Source of the DNA: Anaerolineales bacterium
GTDB taxonomy: Bacteria > Chloroflexota > Anaerolineae > Anaerolineales > Villigracilaceae
Assembly (NCBI GenBank): GCA_014860805.1
Contig: JACZJB010000136.1
Location: 1 to 64,000, forward strand
Direction: 5' to 3'
DNA: 64,000 nucleotides
The notes under the pieces are model-generated. The model worked only from the letters and a program-made list of their open reading frames with translations. It was not told the origin of the DNA and did not search any database. This document shows, piece by piece, positions 46,349 to 56,600 of this stretch. The translations under genes were made by a program, and so were the position numbers. The stretch's first letter is position 1. Each line of letters starts with the position of its first letter.

Positions 46349-46377
46349 ATTATCTTTTCTCGGAGCGTGCACATCAA
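46349..46377 (-). promoter_or_regulatory. Promoter of the sugar transporter operon
   Basis: Read on the - strand: TTGATG, a 17-base spacer, then GATAAT. A GTGCAC palindrome lies in the -35/spacer region (46367-46372), and a second GTGCAC is 27 bases upstream (46394-46399). They are candidate regulator sites, different from the LacI operator sequence. Confidence 0.6.
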
Positions 46378-46494
46378 ACGCCAATCGACCTATGTGCACT
46401 TCCTTCTTGCCAAACCCTTTCACTTCCCTTTTGCCTCACCTCCTTGCTTTTTAGTTTCTTCACGATATCGAATGAAAGAACGGGATGAAAAAAC

Positions 46495-47538
46495 TCAAAC
46501 CCGCTTCGTACTTTCACGAACAATCAGGGTGGGTTGTATGAACCTTGATTGTGCAATGACAGATTGATTCCCCTGCCGCGCCTGAATCATTTCCACTATG
46601 CTTTGCACGGCTTGTTCTCCAAGCATTTGGAGATCTTGAGAGATGGTTGTCAGGGCGGGGTAAAAATATGCCGATTCAGGAATATTGTCAAAACCAATAA
46701 CAGCTAATTGATCAGGGATCGATATGTTCCGTCGGTGGGCCTCACGCAAAACACCCAAAGCCATTTGATCGTTGGCGACAAAAACCGCATCCATTTGTGG
46801 GAACGCTTCAAGCAGCTGAATGAATGCCTGATCTCCGCTGGCCGATGACCAATTTCCCTCGGTGCAGTGCTGATCTGAAGCATCCATAGCCATCTTGAGC
46901 AGTGTTTCGCGCCAGCCGCGCTTGCGCTCATCAGCTTCCCACCATGCCAATGGGCCTGAAATATGCCCTATATTTTTTCGTCCGCAGTCCAGCAGATGCT
47001 GTACAGCCAACACACCGCCTTGATAATTATCTGTTGCAACACTGGAGATGCCGCTGCGCGGTTCCATTGCAAGGAATAGAACCGGTACAGGGATTTTTCC
47101 AAGGCGCTCGTCAAGCCAGTTATGATTTTCTCCGATCTCCGGAGCAACCCATAATATTCCATCCACCTGACGGGCCAAGAGTGAGTCGATTACATCATCT
47201 ATTCTATTTGTATCGAAATTATCGATTTCTTTCATCAAAAGCATGTAACCGAGTTCATCCGCTTTATCGGCAATGCCGTTGAGAGTTCGAGACGGTCCAA
47301 TATATTTGAGACCAAATGTGACGACCCCCAGGGTATAACTGCGTTGTTGACTTAGACTGCGTGCAAGGGTGCTGGGGCGGTAGTTCAATTCCTCAACCAC
47401 AGCTTCCACACGCTGACGGGTCTCTTCTGAAACGTACGAAAACTTATTCATCACACGCGAAACGGTTTGGGTGGATACCCCGGCTGCCTGCGCTACATCC
47501 TTAATCGTGATGCGCTTTCTTCTTTCAGAAGGGATCAA
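46495..47538 (-). CDS. LacI-family transcriptional regulator
   Basis: A 347-residue repressor. The N-terminal HTH is ITIKDVAQAAGVSTQTVSRVMN with the hinge NYRPSTLARSL. The sugar-binding core follows (TLGVVTFG, GILWVAPEIG, DAVFVANDQMALGVL, AVIGFDNIPESAYFYPALTTI). It starts at a TTG with AAAGGA upstream. The gene ends about 230 bases before the transporter operon and probably controls it and the pentose genes in response to a sugar or sugar phosphate. Two perfect palindromes cover its own promoter. Confidence 0.93.
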   Translation of the reverse strand: MIPSERRKRITIKDVAQAAGVSTQTVSRVMNKFSYVSEETRQRVEAVVEELNYRPSTLARSLSQQRSYTLGVVTFGLKYIGPSRTLNGIADKADELGYMLLMKEIDNFDTNRIDDVIDSLLARQVDGILWVAPEIGENHNWLDERLGKIPVPVLFLAMEPRSGISSVATDNYQGGVLAVQHLLDCGRKNIGHISGPLAWWEADERKRGWRETLLKMAMDASDQHCTEGNWSSASGDQAFIQLLEAFPQMDAVFVANDQMALGVLREAHRRNISIPDQLAVIGFDNIPESAYFYPALTTISQDLQMLGEQAVQSIVEMIQARQGNQSVIAQSRFIQPTLIVRESTKRV

Positions 47539-47558
47539 GGTATTATCCTTTTGGGTAA

Positions 47559-47586
47559 TGTTATCGATAACATGTTATCGATAACA
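47559..47586. promoter_or_regulatory. Tandem LacI-type operators upstream of the regulator
   Basis: Two abutting copies of the perfect palindrome TGTTATCGATAACA, with the central CG typical of LacI-family operators. They lie immediately downstream of the regulator's -10 box and would block the start of its transcription. I see no further exact copy elsewhere in the window. Confidence 0.88.
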
Positions 47587-47614
47587 TAATAACAAAAATG
47601 TTAACCAAAGTCAA
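47586..47614 (-). promoter_or_regulatory. Promoter of the LacI-family regulator
   Basis: On the - strand: TTGACT, a 17-base spacer, then TATTAT. The operators begin at the last base of the -10, so autorepression is strongly suggested. Confidence 0.8.
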
Positions 47615-47660
47615 GTGGAAGTTAATCCTTTTTCCCCCCGCAAAACAGAAAAGCGTCCCT

Positions 47661-48725
47661 CTAGCAAATTCTCGGCAGCATCTCGCCAGCTAGCATATCC
47701 ACGATGCGGGTACTACCCAACGCGGTCTTGAGCAAAACCCGTCCGCGAGGCTCAGCAGTGACTTCACCGATGATGACCGCGCCTTCGCCGTATTTTGTGG
47801 CATGCATGGCAGCCAACACTTTCTCCGCATCTTCGCGGGCAACCATCATCACCAACTTGCCTTCGTTGGCAATGTATAACGGGTCGAATCCAAGCATCTC
47901 GCAAGCCGCAGCAACTTCCGGGTGGACGGGAAGCGTTTCTTCGTTCAGCAGAATCCCCATGTTGGATTGAGTCGCGATTTCGTTGAGCGTGGTTGCCAAT
48001 CCGCCGCGTGTGGGATCGCGCAGCACATGCACATTGCTGCTTGCATCCAAAATGGCATCGATCAAATGATTGAGCGGAGCGACGTCACTTTGCAGGCTGG
48101 ATTGGAATCCCAACTCGCCGCGCGCGGCCAAAACTGCAATGCCGTGATCACCGATCGAACCAGACAGGATAACTGCATCGCCATCTTTGGCATTCGCGCC
48201 GCTGATGGAAACTCCCTCGCGTACCACGCCGACACCAGCTGTGGTGATGTACAGCCCGTCCGCTTTTCCTTTTTGCACAACCTTGGTATCGCCCGCCACG
48301 ATCTGCACACCCGCTTCATCTGCCGCGGACTTCATCGAAGCTACCACCTGCCTGAGCGTTTCCATCGGCAGACCTTCTTCAAGGATAAACCCCGCAGTCA
48401 AATACAACGGCTTCGCGCCCAGCATCGCCACGTCATTGACCGTGCCGCAGACTGCCAGTTTGCCAATATCTCCACCGGGGAAGAACAGCGGATAGACCAC
48501 ATGCGCATCTGTGCTGATGGCGAGATTTGCATGCAAGTTTGACTCAACCCGCGCCGCATCATCGCCCGCACGCAAAGCAGGATTGTCAAATGCAGACATG
48601 AACGCCTTTTGGATCAACTGTTGACTCATCCGTCCGCCCGCGCCATGCCCCATCACGATCTGCTCGTTATGAGTCAATGATGGAGCACATACCGCGCCTT
48701 CGATGTTGATCGTTTCGTCAGTCAT
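47661..48725 (-). CDS. hypE: Hydrogenase maturation protein HypE
   Basis: A 354-residue AIR-synthase-fold enzyme that dehydrates the carbamoyl group, carried on its C-terminal cysteine as a thiocarboxamide, to a thiocyanate: the CN- ligand donor for the [NiFe] active-site iron. The C-terminus ends in PRIC, with the required Cys as last residue. ATP-binding motifs GHGAGGRMS, RAGDDAARV, GTVNDVAMLGA and RDPTRGGLATTLNEIA are intact. GAGG lies 7 bases before the ATG. It is the last gene of the hyp cluster, separated from hypD by 65 bases with a small hairpin. Confidence 0.97.
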   Translation of the reverse strand: MTDETINIEGAVCAPSLTHNEQIVMGHGAGGRMSQQLIQKAFMSAFDNPALRAGDDAARVESNLHANLAISTDAHVVYPLFFPGGDIGKLAVCGTVNDVAMLGAKPLYLTAGFILEEGLPMETLRQVVASMKSAADEAGVQIVAGDTKVVQKGKADGLYITTAGVGVVREGVSISGANAKDGDAVILSGSIGDHGIAVLAARGELGFQSSLQSDVAPLNHLIDAILDASSNVHVLRDPTRGGLATTLNEIATQSNMGILLNEETLPVHPEVAAACEMLGFDPLYIANEGKLVMMVAREDAEKVLAAMHATKYGEGAVIIGEVTAEPRGRVLLKTALGSTRIVDMLAGEMLPRIC

Positions 48726-48743
48726 AAAAAAACCTCATTCAAG

Positions 48744-48780
48744 GAAAGTAGTGAGTGAACTTTTTCCACTTCCTACTTTC
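48744..48780 (-). other. Small intercistronic hairpin between hypD and hypE
   Basis: An 8-base stem GAAAGTAG/CTACTTTC in the 65-base gap. No T-run follows; an mRNA-processing or spacing role is possible. Confidence 0.35.
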
Positions 48781-48790
48781 TACTCGCTAT

Positions 48791-49873
48791 TTATCTTCCA
48801 TACTTGTAATATGCCGCGCAAGCCCCTTCGGACGAGACCATTGTCGCGCCGAGCGGATTTTCTGTCGTGCATTCCCTGCCAAACGCGGGACAATCGTGCG
48901 GCTTCTTCAATCCCTGCAGGATTTGGCCTGCAATGCAAAGCGGAGATTCCTTCGTGTGGATGTCGCCGACGTTGAAACGCTTCTCAGCGTTGAATTCGTC
49001 GAACTCAGGCCGCAGACACCAGCCGCTCATCGGAATTTCGCCAATGCCGCGCCATTTGCGGTCACATTCCATGAACACTTTGTGGATGGCATCCTGTGCG
49101 GGTTTCAGACCTTCAAAGGTCACCGCGCGGGAATACGCATTTCCAATTTCAACTTTACCCGCTTCGAGCAATTGGACAGTTGTCAAAATCCCCTGCACGA
49201 TGTCGAGCGGCTCAAAGCCAGTCACCACCATCGGGATCTTGAACTCTTCCAGCAGCGGCGGGTATTCGTGATAGCCCATCACTGCATTGACGTGCCCCGC
49301 AAGCAAAAATCCCTGCACGCGGTTGTGCGGCGAACCCAAAATTGCCTTCATGGCAGGCGGAACGCGCACATGTGACACCAGCACGGAGTAATTCTTCAAT
49401 CCGAGCCGTTGCGCCTGCAAGACGCTCATTACATTCGGCGGGGCGGTAGTTTCAAACCCGATCGCAAAAAACACAACCTGCTTATCGGGATTTTTCTCAG
49501 CCAATGCCACAGCATCCAGCGGAGAATAGACCACGCGCACATCCCCACCCTGTGCTTTCACAGAAAACAGGTCACGCCCAGAACCGGGCACGCGCAGCAT
49601 ATCGCCATACGAGCAGAAGATCACATTCGGCTGCGATGCAATTTCCAACGCCTTGTCGATCAACTCCAGCGGAGTCACACACACCGGGCAACCGGGACCA
49701 TGTACCAGTTCGATTTGAGGCGGAAGCAACTGGTCAATGCCATGACGCACGATCGCATGAGTCTGCCCGCCGCAAATTTCCATTAACGTCCACGGACGGG
49801 TTACGGTGCGCCGAATTTCTTCGATCACATTTTTTACCAGCGCCGCATCGCGGTATTCGGTCACGTACTTCAT
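48791..49873 (-). CDS. hypD: Hydrogenase maturation protein HypD
   Basis: A 360-residue iron-sulfur scaffold that, with HypC, assembles the Fe(CN)2CO unit. Conserved cysteine motifs are present: [22 protein letters not shown], and the C-terminal 4Fe-4S ligands in [24 protein letters not shown]. The start shares one base with the stop of hypC. Length normal. Confidence 0.97.
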   Translation of the reverse strand: MKYVTEYRDAALVKNVIEEIRRTVTRPWTLMEICGGQTHAIVRHGIDQLLPPQIELVHGPGCPVCVTPLELIDKALEIASQPNVIFCSYGDMLRVPGSGRDLFSVKAQGGDVRVVYSPLDAVALAEKNPDKQVVFFAIGFETTAPPNVMSVLQAQRLGLKNYSVLVSHVRVPPAMKAILGSPHNRVQGFLLAGHVNAVMGYHEYPPLLEEFKIPMVVTGFEPLDIVQGILTTVQLLEAGKVEIGNAYSRAVTFEGLKPAQDAIHKVFMECDRKWRGIGEIPMSGWCLRPEFDEFNAEKRFNVGDIHTKESPLCIAGQILQGLKKPHDCPAFGRECTTENPLGATMVSSEGACAAYYKYGR

Positions 49874-50127
49874 TAGGTTAGCTCGGGTCCCAACTCTTCT
49901 TCAATCGCCCCGATCTGCCGCAGCAGTTCAAGAGTTTCCAATGCTTCCGATTCGCTCAACAGGCTGATCGCAAACCCTACATGGATGATGCAATACTCGC
50001 CAACTTTTGCTTCGGGCACATAGTCCAAACAGGCTTCACGGAAGATCCCGCCGAAATCCACTTTCGCCATATGCAGTCCGTCTTTTTTGTACGTCTCAAC
50101 AATTTTTCCAGGCACGCCTAAACACAT
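49873..50127 (-). CDS. hypC: Hydrogenase assembly chaperone HypC
   Basis: An 84-residue chaperone of the HypC/HupF family. The essential N-terminal cysteine is present (MCLGVPGKI), as is the [15 protein letters not shown] segment that contacts HypD. It begins right after the hypF stop, with AGAGG upstream, and runs into hypD (one-base overlap), indicating translational coupling. Confidence 0.97.
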   Translation of the reverse strand: MCLGVPGKIVETYKKDGLHMAKVDFGGIFREACLDYVPEAKVGEYCIIHVGFAISLLSESEALETLELLRQIGAIEEELGPELT

Positions 50128-50128
50128 T

Positions 50129-52459
50129 TCAACCTCTCAATCTAGTTGCCGCAATCGCGGCCTGTCCTAACGAGAGTCCGCCGTCGTTTGTCGGAACCTC
50201 TCGATGTATGTATACTTCGAATCCATCTTTTCTTAATAGTGATAATGTTCGTCCTAATAGTGTGATATTCTGCCAGACTCCGCCAGACAAAACAACGGGC
50301 CGAATCCCCGTTTCCGCGCTGATTTTCGCAACCATCTCCCGCACCGCTTCTGCCAGCCCATTGTGAAAGCGCGCCGAAATTTTTTGAATGGAGATTCCCG
50401 TTGCTGCGTCTTTTACCAACGCCTCAACAACGCCTCGGACTCCGACCAAGCCTGATGCAACGCCAAAGGAATACATCCCCGCCTCAGCAGGATCTGCCAA
50501 CGCCTCGAACTCAATGGCTGCCTGACCTTCATAATTAACTTTTTGCCGAACACCCGCCAAAGCTGCCGCCGCATCGAACAACCGTCCCATCGACGAAGTC
50601 ATGGGCGTGTTGATTCTTCTCTCCAACTGCGCTTGCAAAACAACGAGGTCTTTCGCGTTGAATTCAGCAACAGAATCAAGCCGCGTATCCCACTCCAAAC
50701 CGAGGCTCCACAACAAAGCCAGCGCCGTGCGTGCAGGTTTCCGAATTGCCGCGTCCCCGCCCGGCAAAGGGAAATATTCCAAATGAGACGCGCGTTGAAA
50801 CGATTTGTAATCCCCAACCAAAAATTCCCCGCCCCAAATTGCACCGTCTTCTCCATAGCCTGTCCCATCGAACGACACGCCGATGACGGGTTCATTCAGT
50901 CCATGCTCGGCCATGCAGGCGGCAATGTGCGCATGGTGATGCTGAATATCGAAGAGTGGAAGATTTTCGCGCTCGGCTCGTTCATTCGCGTAGATAGATG
51001 CCAGATAATTTGGGTGCATGTCACATGCAATTGCTTCAGGCTTCACGCGGAACAAACGCTCGAAATGCTCCACGCCTTGCTCAAACGATCTCAACGTTTC
51101 GTAATTTTCCATATCCCCAATGTGGTGGCTCAGAAACGCATAATTCCCATTCGTGATGCAAAACGTATTCTTCAACTCAGAGCCCGTCGCGAGCAATTGC
51201 GGAACATCAAAAGGCAGTTTGACGGGAAAAGGCGAATAACCACGTGAGCGGCGAATGGGATAAATGGTTTTCTGGTGGTCGTCCGCCGTATCGAGACCAC
51301 TGTGATGGGTGAACACTCTTGCCACCGAATCATCGCAGCGGATATGAATATCACGATCATGCATCAGAAACGCATCAGCGAGTTTGGATAATCGCTTTCG
51401 TGCTTCATCGTTGTCTGTGGCAATGGGTTCTTCGGAGAGATTGCCGCTGGTGAGAACCAAAGGAGGAAGGATGGGTAATGAATGATGAATGGAATCTGCA
51501 AAAAGAAGGTGGTGCAAAGGAGTGTATGGAAGCATTACACCGAGCCAACCCTGCTTGGGTGAAACTTCTTCCACGATGGTTGATTCGGGCCTTTTCTTCA
51601 GGAGAACGATAGGCCGTGCTGTAGACTGCAATAGCTCACGCTCTGCGTCGTTGAGGAAGCAATGCTGCTCAATCGTTTCGATGTCAGGCATCATCAATGC
51701 GAAGGGCTTGTCCACGCGCAATTTGCGGGTGCGGAGTTCGGTGACTGCTTTTTCATTTGTTGCGTCGCAAGCGAGATGAAATCCGCCAAGACCTTTTATT
51801 GCAACGATATTTCCTTTTGTCAGTAAATTGCGTATTTCAAGAATTGCTTCATCGCCATCTTTCTTTTCCTTTTCATCTTTTGTTTCCAGCCAAATCTGCG
51901 GCCCACACACAGGACATGCCACGGGTTGCGCATGGAACCTGCGATTTGTTGGGTCGGTGTATTCGCGCTCGCAATCTGGGCAGAGCGGAAAGCCCGCCAT
52001 GGTGGTCTTCGGTCTGTCGTAGGGGATGTCTTTGATGATGGTGAAGCGCGGTCCGCAGTTGGTGCAGTTGATGAAGGGATAGTGATAGCGACGGTCAGAC
52101 GGGTCGAAGAGTTCGCGCAGGCAGTCGGGGCAAATGGAAACGTCCGGTGAGATGGGCTGGAATGCGCCGTCCACGGATTCAGAGTGGCGAATGTCGAAGG
52201 AACTGAATCCGTTGGCAGGGCGGAAAGAGGCGGAGAATTCGTCTATGCGGGAGAGGGTTGGGGCTTCGTCCTGTAATTTTTGGATGAAGATGTCGAGGAT
52301 GTCTTTTTCCCCATCCACTTCTACTTCAACACCTGCGGATGTGTTCTTGACCCAGCCTTTGAGACCGAGGCGCGTGGCAAGGTTATAAACAAAGGGTCGG
52401 AAACCGACCCCTTGTACGATGCCTGTGATGTGAATTCGAACACCAGTTTCAGGTTCCAA
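50129..52459 (-). CDS. hypF: Carbamoyltransferase HypF
   Basis: A 776-residue multidomain enzyme that makes carbamoyl-adenylate from carbamoyl phosphate and passes the carbamoyl group to HypE. Domains in order: acylphosphatase-like (GIVQGVGFRPFVYN), a zinc-finger pair (CPDCLRELFDP...CTNCG and CPDCEREY...CPVCG), a YrdC-like domain (KGLGGFHLACDA, RPIVLLKKRP), and the Kae1-like domain (FDIQHHHAHIAACMAEHG, SFDGTGYGEDGAIWGGEF). The start is a TTG: the next upstream in-frame codons lead to a stop and no ATG is available. It lies at a 14-base tandem duplication (see repeat). Confidence 0.95.
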   Translation of the reverse strand: MEPETGVRIHITGIVQGVGFRPFVYNLATRLGLKGWVKNTSAGVEVEVDGEKDILDIFIQKLQDEAPTLSRIDEFSASFRPANGFSSFDIRHSESVDGAFQPISPDVSICPDCLRELFDPSDRRYHYPFINCTNCGPRFTIIKDIPYDRPKTTMAGFPLCPDCEREYTDPTNRRFHAQPVACPVCGPQIWLETKDEKEKKDGDEAILEIRNLLTKGNIVAIKGLGGFHLACDATNEKAVTELRTRKLRVDKPFALMMPDIETIEQHCFLNDAERELLQSTARPIVLLKKRPESTIVEEVSPKQGWLGVMLPYTPLHHLLFADSIHHSLPILPPLVLTSGNLSEEPIATDNDEARKRLSKLADAFLMHDRDIHIRCDDSVARVFTHHSGLDTADDHQKTIYPIRRSRGYSPFPVKLPFDVPQLLATGSELKNTFCITNGNYAFLSHHIGDMENYETLRSFEQGVEHFERLFRVKPEAIACDMHPNYLASIYANERAERENLPLFDIQHHHAHIAACMAEHGLNEPVIGVSFDGTGYGEDGAIWGGEFLVGDYKSFQRASHLEYFPLPGGDAAIRKPARTALALLWSLGLEWDTRLDSVAEFNAKDLVVLQAQLERRINTPMTSSMGRLFDAAAALAGVRQKVNYEGQAAIEFEALADPAEAGMYSFGVASGLVGVRGVVEALVKDAATGISIQKISARFHNGLAEAVREMVAKISAETGIRPVVLSGGVWQNITLLGRTLSLLRKDGFEVYIHREVPTNDGGLSLGQAAIAATRLRG

Positions 52460-52472
52460 GTTTCAGGTTCCA
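52445..52472. repeat. 14-bp tandem duplication at the hypB-hypF junction
   Basis: Two exact copies of AGTTTCAGGTTCCA (52445-52458, 52459-52472). The hypF TTG start spans the boundary. Because 14 is not a multiple of 3, only one copy provides an in-frame start, and the duplication displaces any ribosome site. Confidence 0.85.
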
Positions 52473-52476
52473 AGTT

Positions 52477-53136
52477 TTAGGCGTGTGAGGCGTGTTGCAT
52501 TAGCCAGCTAATCCATGCATCAAGACCTTCGCCTGTGCGGCAGGAAAGCGGGAATGTGGTAACGCCAGGGTTGAGCACCTGCACGCCGCGTTCGAAATAA
52601 TCCATACGGAACTCGACGTAGGGGAGGAGGTCGATTTTATTGATGACGAGCGCGTCCACGCCGCGATAGGTGCCTGGATATTTATAGGGTTTGTCATCGC
52701 CTTCGGGAATGGAAGCGACGAGCACGGTCTTGTGCGTGCCGAGTTTGAAGTTGGCAGGGCAGACGAGGTTGCCGACATTTTCGACGATGAGCAGGTCAAA
52801 TTGAGTCAGGTCAAGTTGTTCGAGTGCGCCGCGCAGCATGACCGCGTCGAGATGACAGTCGCCGCCTGTGTTGATCTGAATGGCGGCATTCGCGCCTGCG
52901 GCGGCGGCTCGGTCTGCGTCGATGGATGTGGCGATGTCACCGTCAATGGTGGCGACACGCAGTTTGTCTTTGAGCAAAGGCAATGTCTTCTCGATGAGCG
53001 AGGTCTTGCCTGCGCCAGGGGATGCCATGATGTTGATGGAAAAGACGCCAGCGGAATCGATGCGCGTGCGGTTTTCTTGCGCTAAACGGTCATTGGCATT
53101 GAGGATGTTTTCGACAATTGGGATATTTTGAGGCAT
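52477..53136 (-). CDS. hypB: Hydrogenase nickel incorporation GTPase HypB
   Basis: A 219-residue SIMIBI-class GTPase that delivers nickel with HypA. Motifs: P-loop ASPGAGKTSLIEKT near residue 38, DGDIATSIDADR, the ENVGNLVCPANFKLG switch with the metal-binding Cys, and the guanine-specificity INKIDLLPY. The N-terminus has no His-rich nickel-storage stretch and no CxxCGC-like site, so it is the simple form. It lies 23 bases after hypA. Confidence 0.96.
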   Translation of the reverse strand: MPQNIPIVENILNANDRLAQENRTRIDSAGVFSINIMASPGAGKTSLIEKTLPLLKDKLRVATIDGDIATSIDADRAAAAGANAAIQINTGGDCHLDAVMLRGALEQLDLTQFDLLIVENVGNLVCPANFKLGTHKTVLVASIPEGDDKPYKYPGTYRGVDALVINKIDLLPYVEFRMDYFERGVQVLNPGVTTFPLSCRTGEGLDAWISWLMQHASHA

Positions 53137-53159
53137 TTTGATTTCCGATTTTTGTTTGA

Positions 53160-53501
53160 TTATTCCACATCGATGGATTCAAGTGCAAATTCCTCACCAG
53201 CGATAACCTTTGCCCCTACTCCGCCGCATTGCGGGCAGACTAATTCTCTGTCAGTGGGGTGGTATTTGTGGAAACAAGTCATACATTGCAATTCGGCGGG
53301 GATGCGGCGGAAGTGGAGCGTGGCTTTTTCTGCGATGGTGTCCTTGGCGATGATCTCCCAGTAGAACTGGATGGAGTCATCCACCATGCTGGCGAGTTCG
53401 CCCATGACGATGTGCAGGTCAGTAATGCGTTTGGCACCTGCTTTTTCAGCGTGGCCGAGTGCGATTTTTAGGAGGGATTCGGTTATGGGAAGTTCGTGCA
53501 T
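53160..53501 (-). CDS. hypA: Hydrogenase nickel chaperone HypA
   Basis: A 113-residue nickel- and zinc-binding protein, first gene of the hyp operon. The nickel-binding N-terminus MHELPITESLL with His2 is intact, and the zinc site shows CMTC and CPQC separated by about a dozen residues. A putative promoter lies 18 bases upstream. Confidence 0.96.
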   Translation of the reverse strand: MHELPITESLLKIALGHAEKAGAKRITDLHIVMGELASMVDDSIQFYWEIIAKDTIAEKATLHFRRIPAELQCMTCFHKYHPTDRELVCPQCGGVGAKVIAGEEFALESIDVE

Positions 53502-53518
53502 TGGCTATTCCGATTTCT

Positions 53519-53546
53519 ATTATCTTTAAAGTTTTAATCACAGCAA
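53519..53546 (-). promoter_or_regulatory. Putative promoter of the hyp operon
   Basis: On the - strand: TTGCTG, a 16-base spacer and GATAAT. It leaves a leader of only about 10 bases before the hypA ATG, too short for a clear ribosome site. Confidence 0.4.
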
Positions 53547-53627
53547 CAAAATCATATCAGTGTTTTAAGTATATGTGAGGTGCAAAATGTCCCGAGTTAG
53601 ATCGCCTACTTGCTAATTAAAAAATCA

Positions 53628-53666
53628 CCCCGGGGACGATTGCCGTTTGAGCAACTGTCCCCGGGG
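53628..53666 (-). terminator. Terminator of giant protein 2
   Basis: A 10-base stem CCCCGGGGAC/GTCCCCGGGG with an inner 4-base stem TTGC/GCAA, followed on the - strand by GATTTTTTAATT. It comes just after the giant gene's stop codon. Confidence 0.92.
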
Positions 53667-53682
53667 CATTGTGCGAAATTAG

Positions 53683-56600
53683 CTACTTTTCAGGGATAAC
53701 GCTGACAAGCACGGCGCGGACGAGCCGGCGGGAGGTGAACTTCCTGAGTTCACTGTTCCAGTTTTCACAGGTAACGAGAGTGACCCAGTCATATTCTTCG
53801 TGCTTGAAGAGCGCGGAGAGGCTGGCCGGGGAGATCAGTCGGTTCTGCTGAACCTGGTAGATGTATATCTGCCCATTGGCGTGAATCCTGAATTTGTCAC
53901 CAATTTTCAAATCCTTGATGTAAGCAAAGGAAGTGAGGTTGCCGTTCGGGTCGGTGGCGTGGCCAGTCAGAATGGTGTTGCCCGCCCAAGTGGGGTAGGC
54001 GGAACCTTCAAGATAGCCGATCTTGCTTTCCAGCCAGGTGACGTCCCAGCCGTTGTTGTACTTGATGCCCACGATCGGTTGGTTGATGCTCAGGGAGGGG
54101 ATCTCCAGGCGGAGATTCTCTTTGGTTTCGTAGAGCAGATTCCCAGTTTGAGCAGGAAGCGGGGTAATCTCGCCGGGAGCAAAGCCTGTGACCGGGATCA
54201 TGACACCCGAAGCAGGGAGCTCGAATCCCGTGTTCGCTGCGCCGCCGCTGCCTCCTCCGCCAATTCCATTCGGGATTGTGAAGGTGCGGACCATATCAGT
54301 CCCTGCAGTGTTTCCATCACCTGCAAGCTCAAGGCCATAGAGATCTGTGATGGAGGTGGTACCGCAAATGAAGAGGCGATAGTTGCCATAGGCGAGAGGT
54401 AAGCCATCATTTACGTTGACAGTGGCAATGAAAGGACCCGCGCCGCCATTATTACTGTAGGTTACGAAGTTGATGGTAATGGCAATATCCTGTGAGCTTA
54501 CACCACCGGCGCAACTGACAGTTTGAAAATCATCAGCGTTGTCATGAACCAGCATAAAGTTGGCCGGGTTGGTGACATCGTCCAGCGCGGTGTTGCCGGC
54601 TGGGTCATTAAGATCCTGGTCGAAGGTGACGATGAATTGCGTGACGCTGGCTGTGACCACTTCAGCTTCTGCAAGGATGCCGTCCCCGGTGTCTGCAACA
54701 GTGTTGATTCCATTCGTGACAACTTTAGGCGGCATGGGCAAAATTGAAAGATCCATGCTGGCGGAATCTGTCAGGTTGCCGCCTGAACCGTTGTTGCCGA
54801 GATCGTCAACGTCAATTTGCAGAGTGTCGCCGCCATTGAATCCCGCTGGTGGATCGTAGCGCATGCCGTTGAGCGCGGCGTTGATGTCACTCAGCGCGCC
54901 GCTGAAGGTCATTGTGTTATCGGTTGTTCCGTCGCCTGTGCTGAAGATCAACCCACTGGTGGTGCTGAGGGTGAGCCTGCCTTGTATAACGGTGAGGGTG
55001 GTTTGGACAGCATCCGTGCCGGCATCGGGGTCGCTGAGTGTGATACGGGATGCATTGGCAGTGTTGAAGAAGAGCGGAGAGCTTTCGTCCACATTCTTCG
55101 AATTAGATTGGAGCGTAATAACCGGCGCATCATTGACATTCGAGATGGTGATGATGAATTGTTCTTCCATGAATAAACCGCCCGCATCTTCACTGTGAAT
55201 GCAGATGGTGAGGGTGCCCTGGATGTCGGCATCCAGAACTGCGGCTGTTTCGAGAGTATCGCCATTCAATTGGAATGATGCATCGTCGGGCCCGCCGCAG
55301 AAGGAGTAGGTGAAAGTATCGCCGCTGTCTGGATCGGTTGTGGATAGAGTCCCGACAACGGTGCCGGCAGGCAGGCCTTCGTTCACGATGCTGTTCGAAA
55401 GAGCAATGTCTGTGGGAATGTCGTTGACGTTCGCAACAACGATAGTGAAAGGCTGCTCGACATTTACAGTACCATCTGTGACTCGCAAGGTGACGTTATG
55501 GTTGCCGATATGTGCATTGGTGGGCGTGCCGCTAAGGGTGGCAGTTCCGTTACCATTATCCACGAGGGACAACCATGCAGGCAGTGTGGGAGCGGTAATG
55601 GTGAGCGTGTCACCCAGGTCTGGATCTGAGGCGGTGATATTGTAGGAGTAAAGGACATCTTCCGTGGCACTCGTAACTGCTGTGCTGGTGAAGGCAGGAG
55701 CGTCATTGACATTGGCAACTGTAACAACAAATATCTGATCTGCGCTGGCAGTACCGTCGCTGACTCGCAATGTGACGTTGTGATTGCCGACGTTTGCATT
55801 GGTCGGTGTGCCAGAGAGCGTGGCTGTTCCATTTCCATTATCCACAAGGGATAGCCAGGCAGGTAAGGTTGGGGCAGTGATGATAAGGCTGTCACCAACG
55901 TCAGGATCATTGGTTGTAATGTCATAGGTGTACAGCGCGGCTTCGGTAGCGGAGGTCACGGCTGTGCTGGTAAAGGCAGGAGCATCGTTGACATTGGCTA
56001 CTGCAATCGTGAAGTTTTGCTGAACAGAGACCGTTCCGTCACTGACTTGCAGTACCACAGGGTTGTTTCCGGCGTTTGCATTAAGTGGAACGCCGCTGAG
56101 TGTGGCTGTGCCATTGCCGTTATCTACCAAAGAGAGCCAGGAGGGCAGGGTCGGTGCGGTGATGGCGAGAACAGTTCCCAGGTCCGGATCTGAAGCGATG
56201 ATGTTGTAAGTGTAGAGGATGTCCTCGGTGGCGGCGGTCACCGCTGTGCTGGTGAAGGCAGGGGCGTCATTGACATTGGCAACGGTTATGACAAAGTTCT
56301 GATCGACATTCAAAATGCCGTCGCTGACTCGCAAAGTGACGTTGTTCGCCCCGACATTGGCATTGCTGGGTGTCCCAAAGAGTGTGGCTGTTCCATCACC
56401 GTTGTCAACGAGGGAGAGCCATGCAGGCAATGTTGGAGCAGTGATCGTGAGTACGGAACCCAGATCAGGGTCGCTGGTTGTAATGTTGTAAATATAGGAC
56501 AGATCTTCGGTGGCTGCGGTGATGCCTGCACTGGTGAAGAAAGGCGCGTCATTCGTGTTGCCTACATCGATCGCGAAAACCTGATTGACATTCGCAATAC

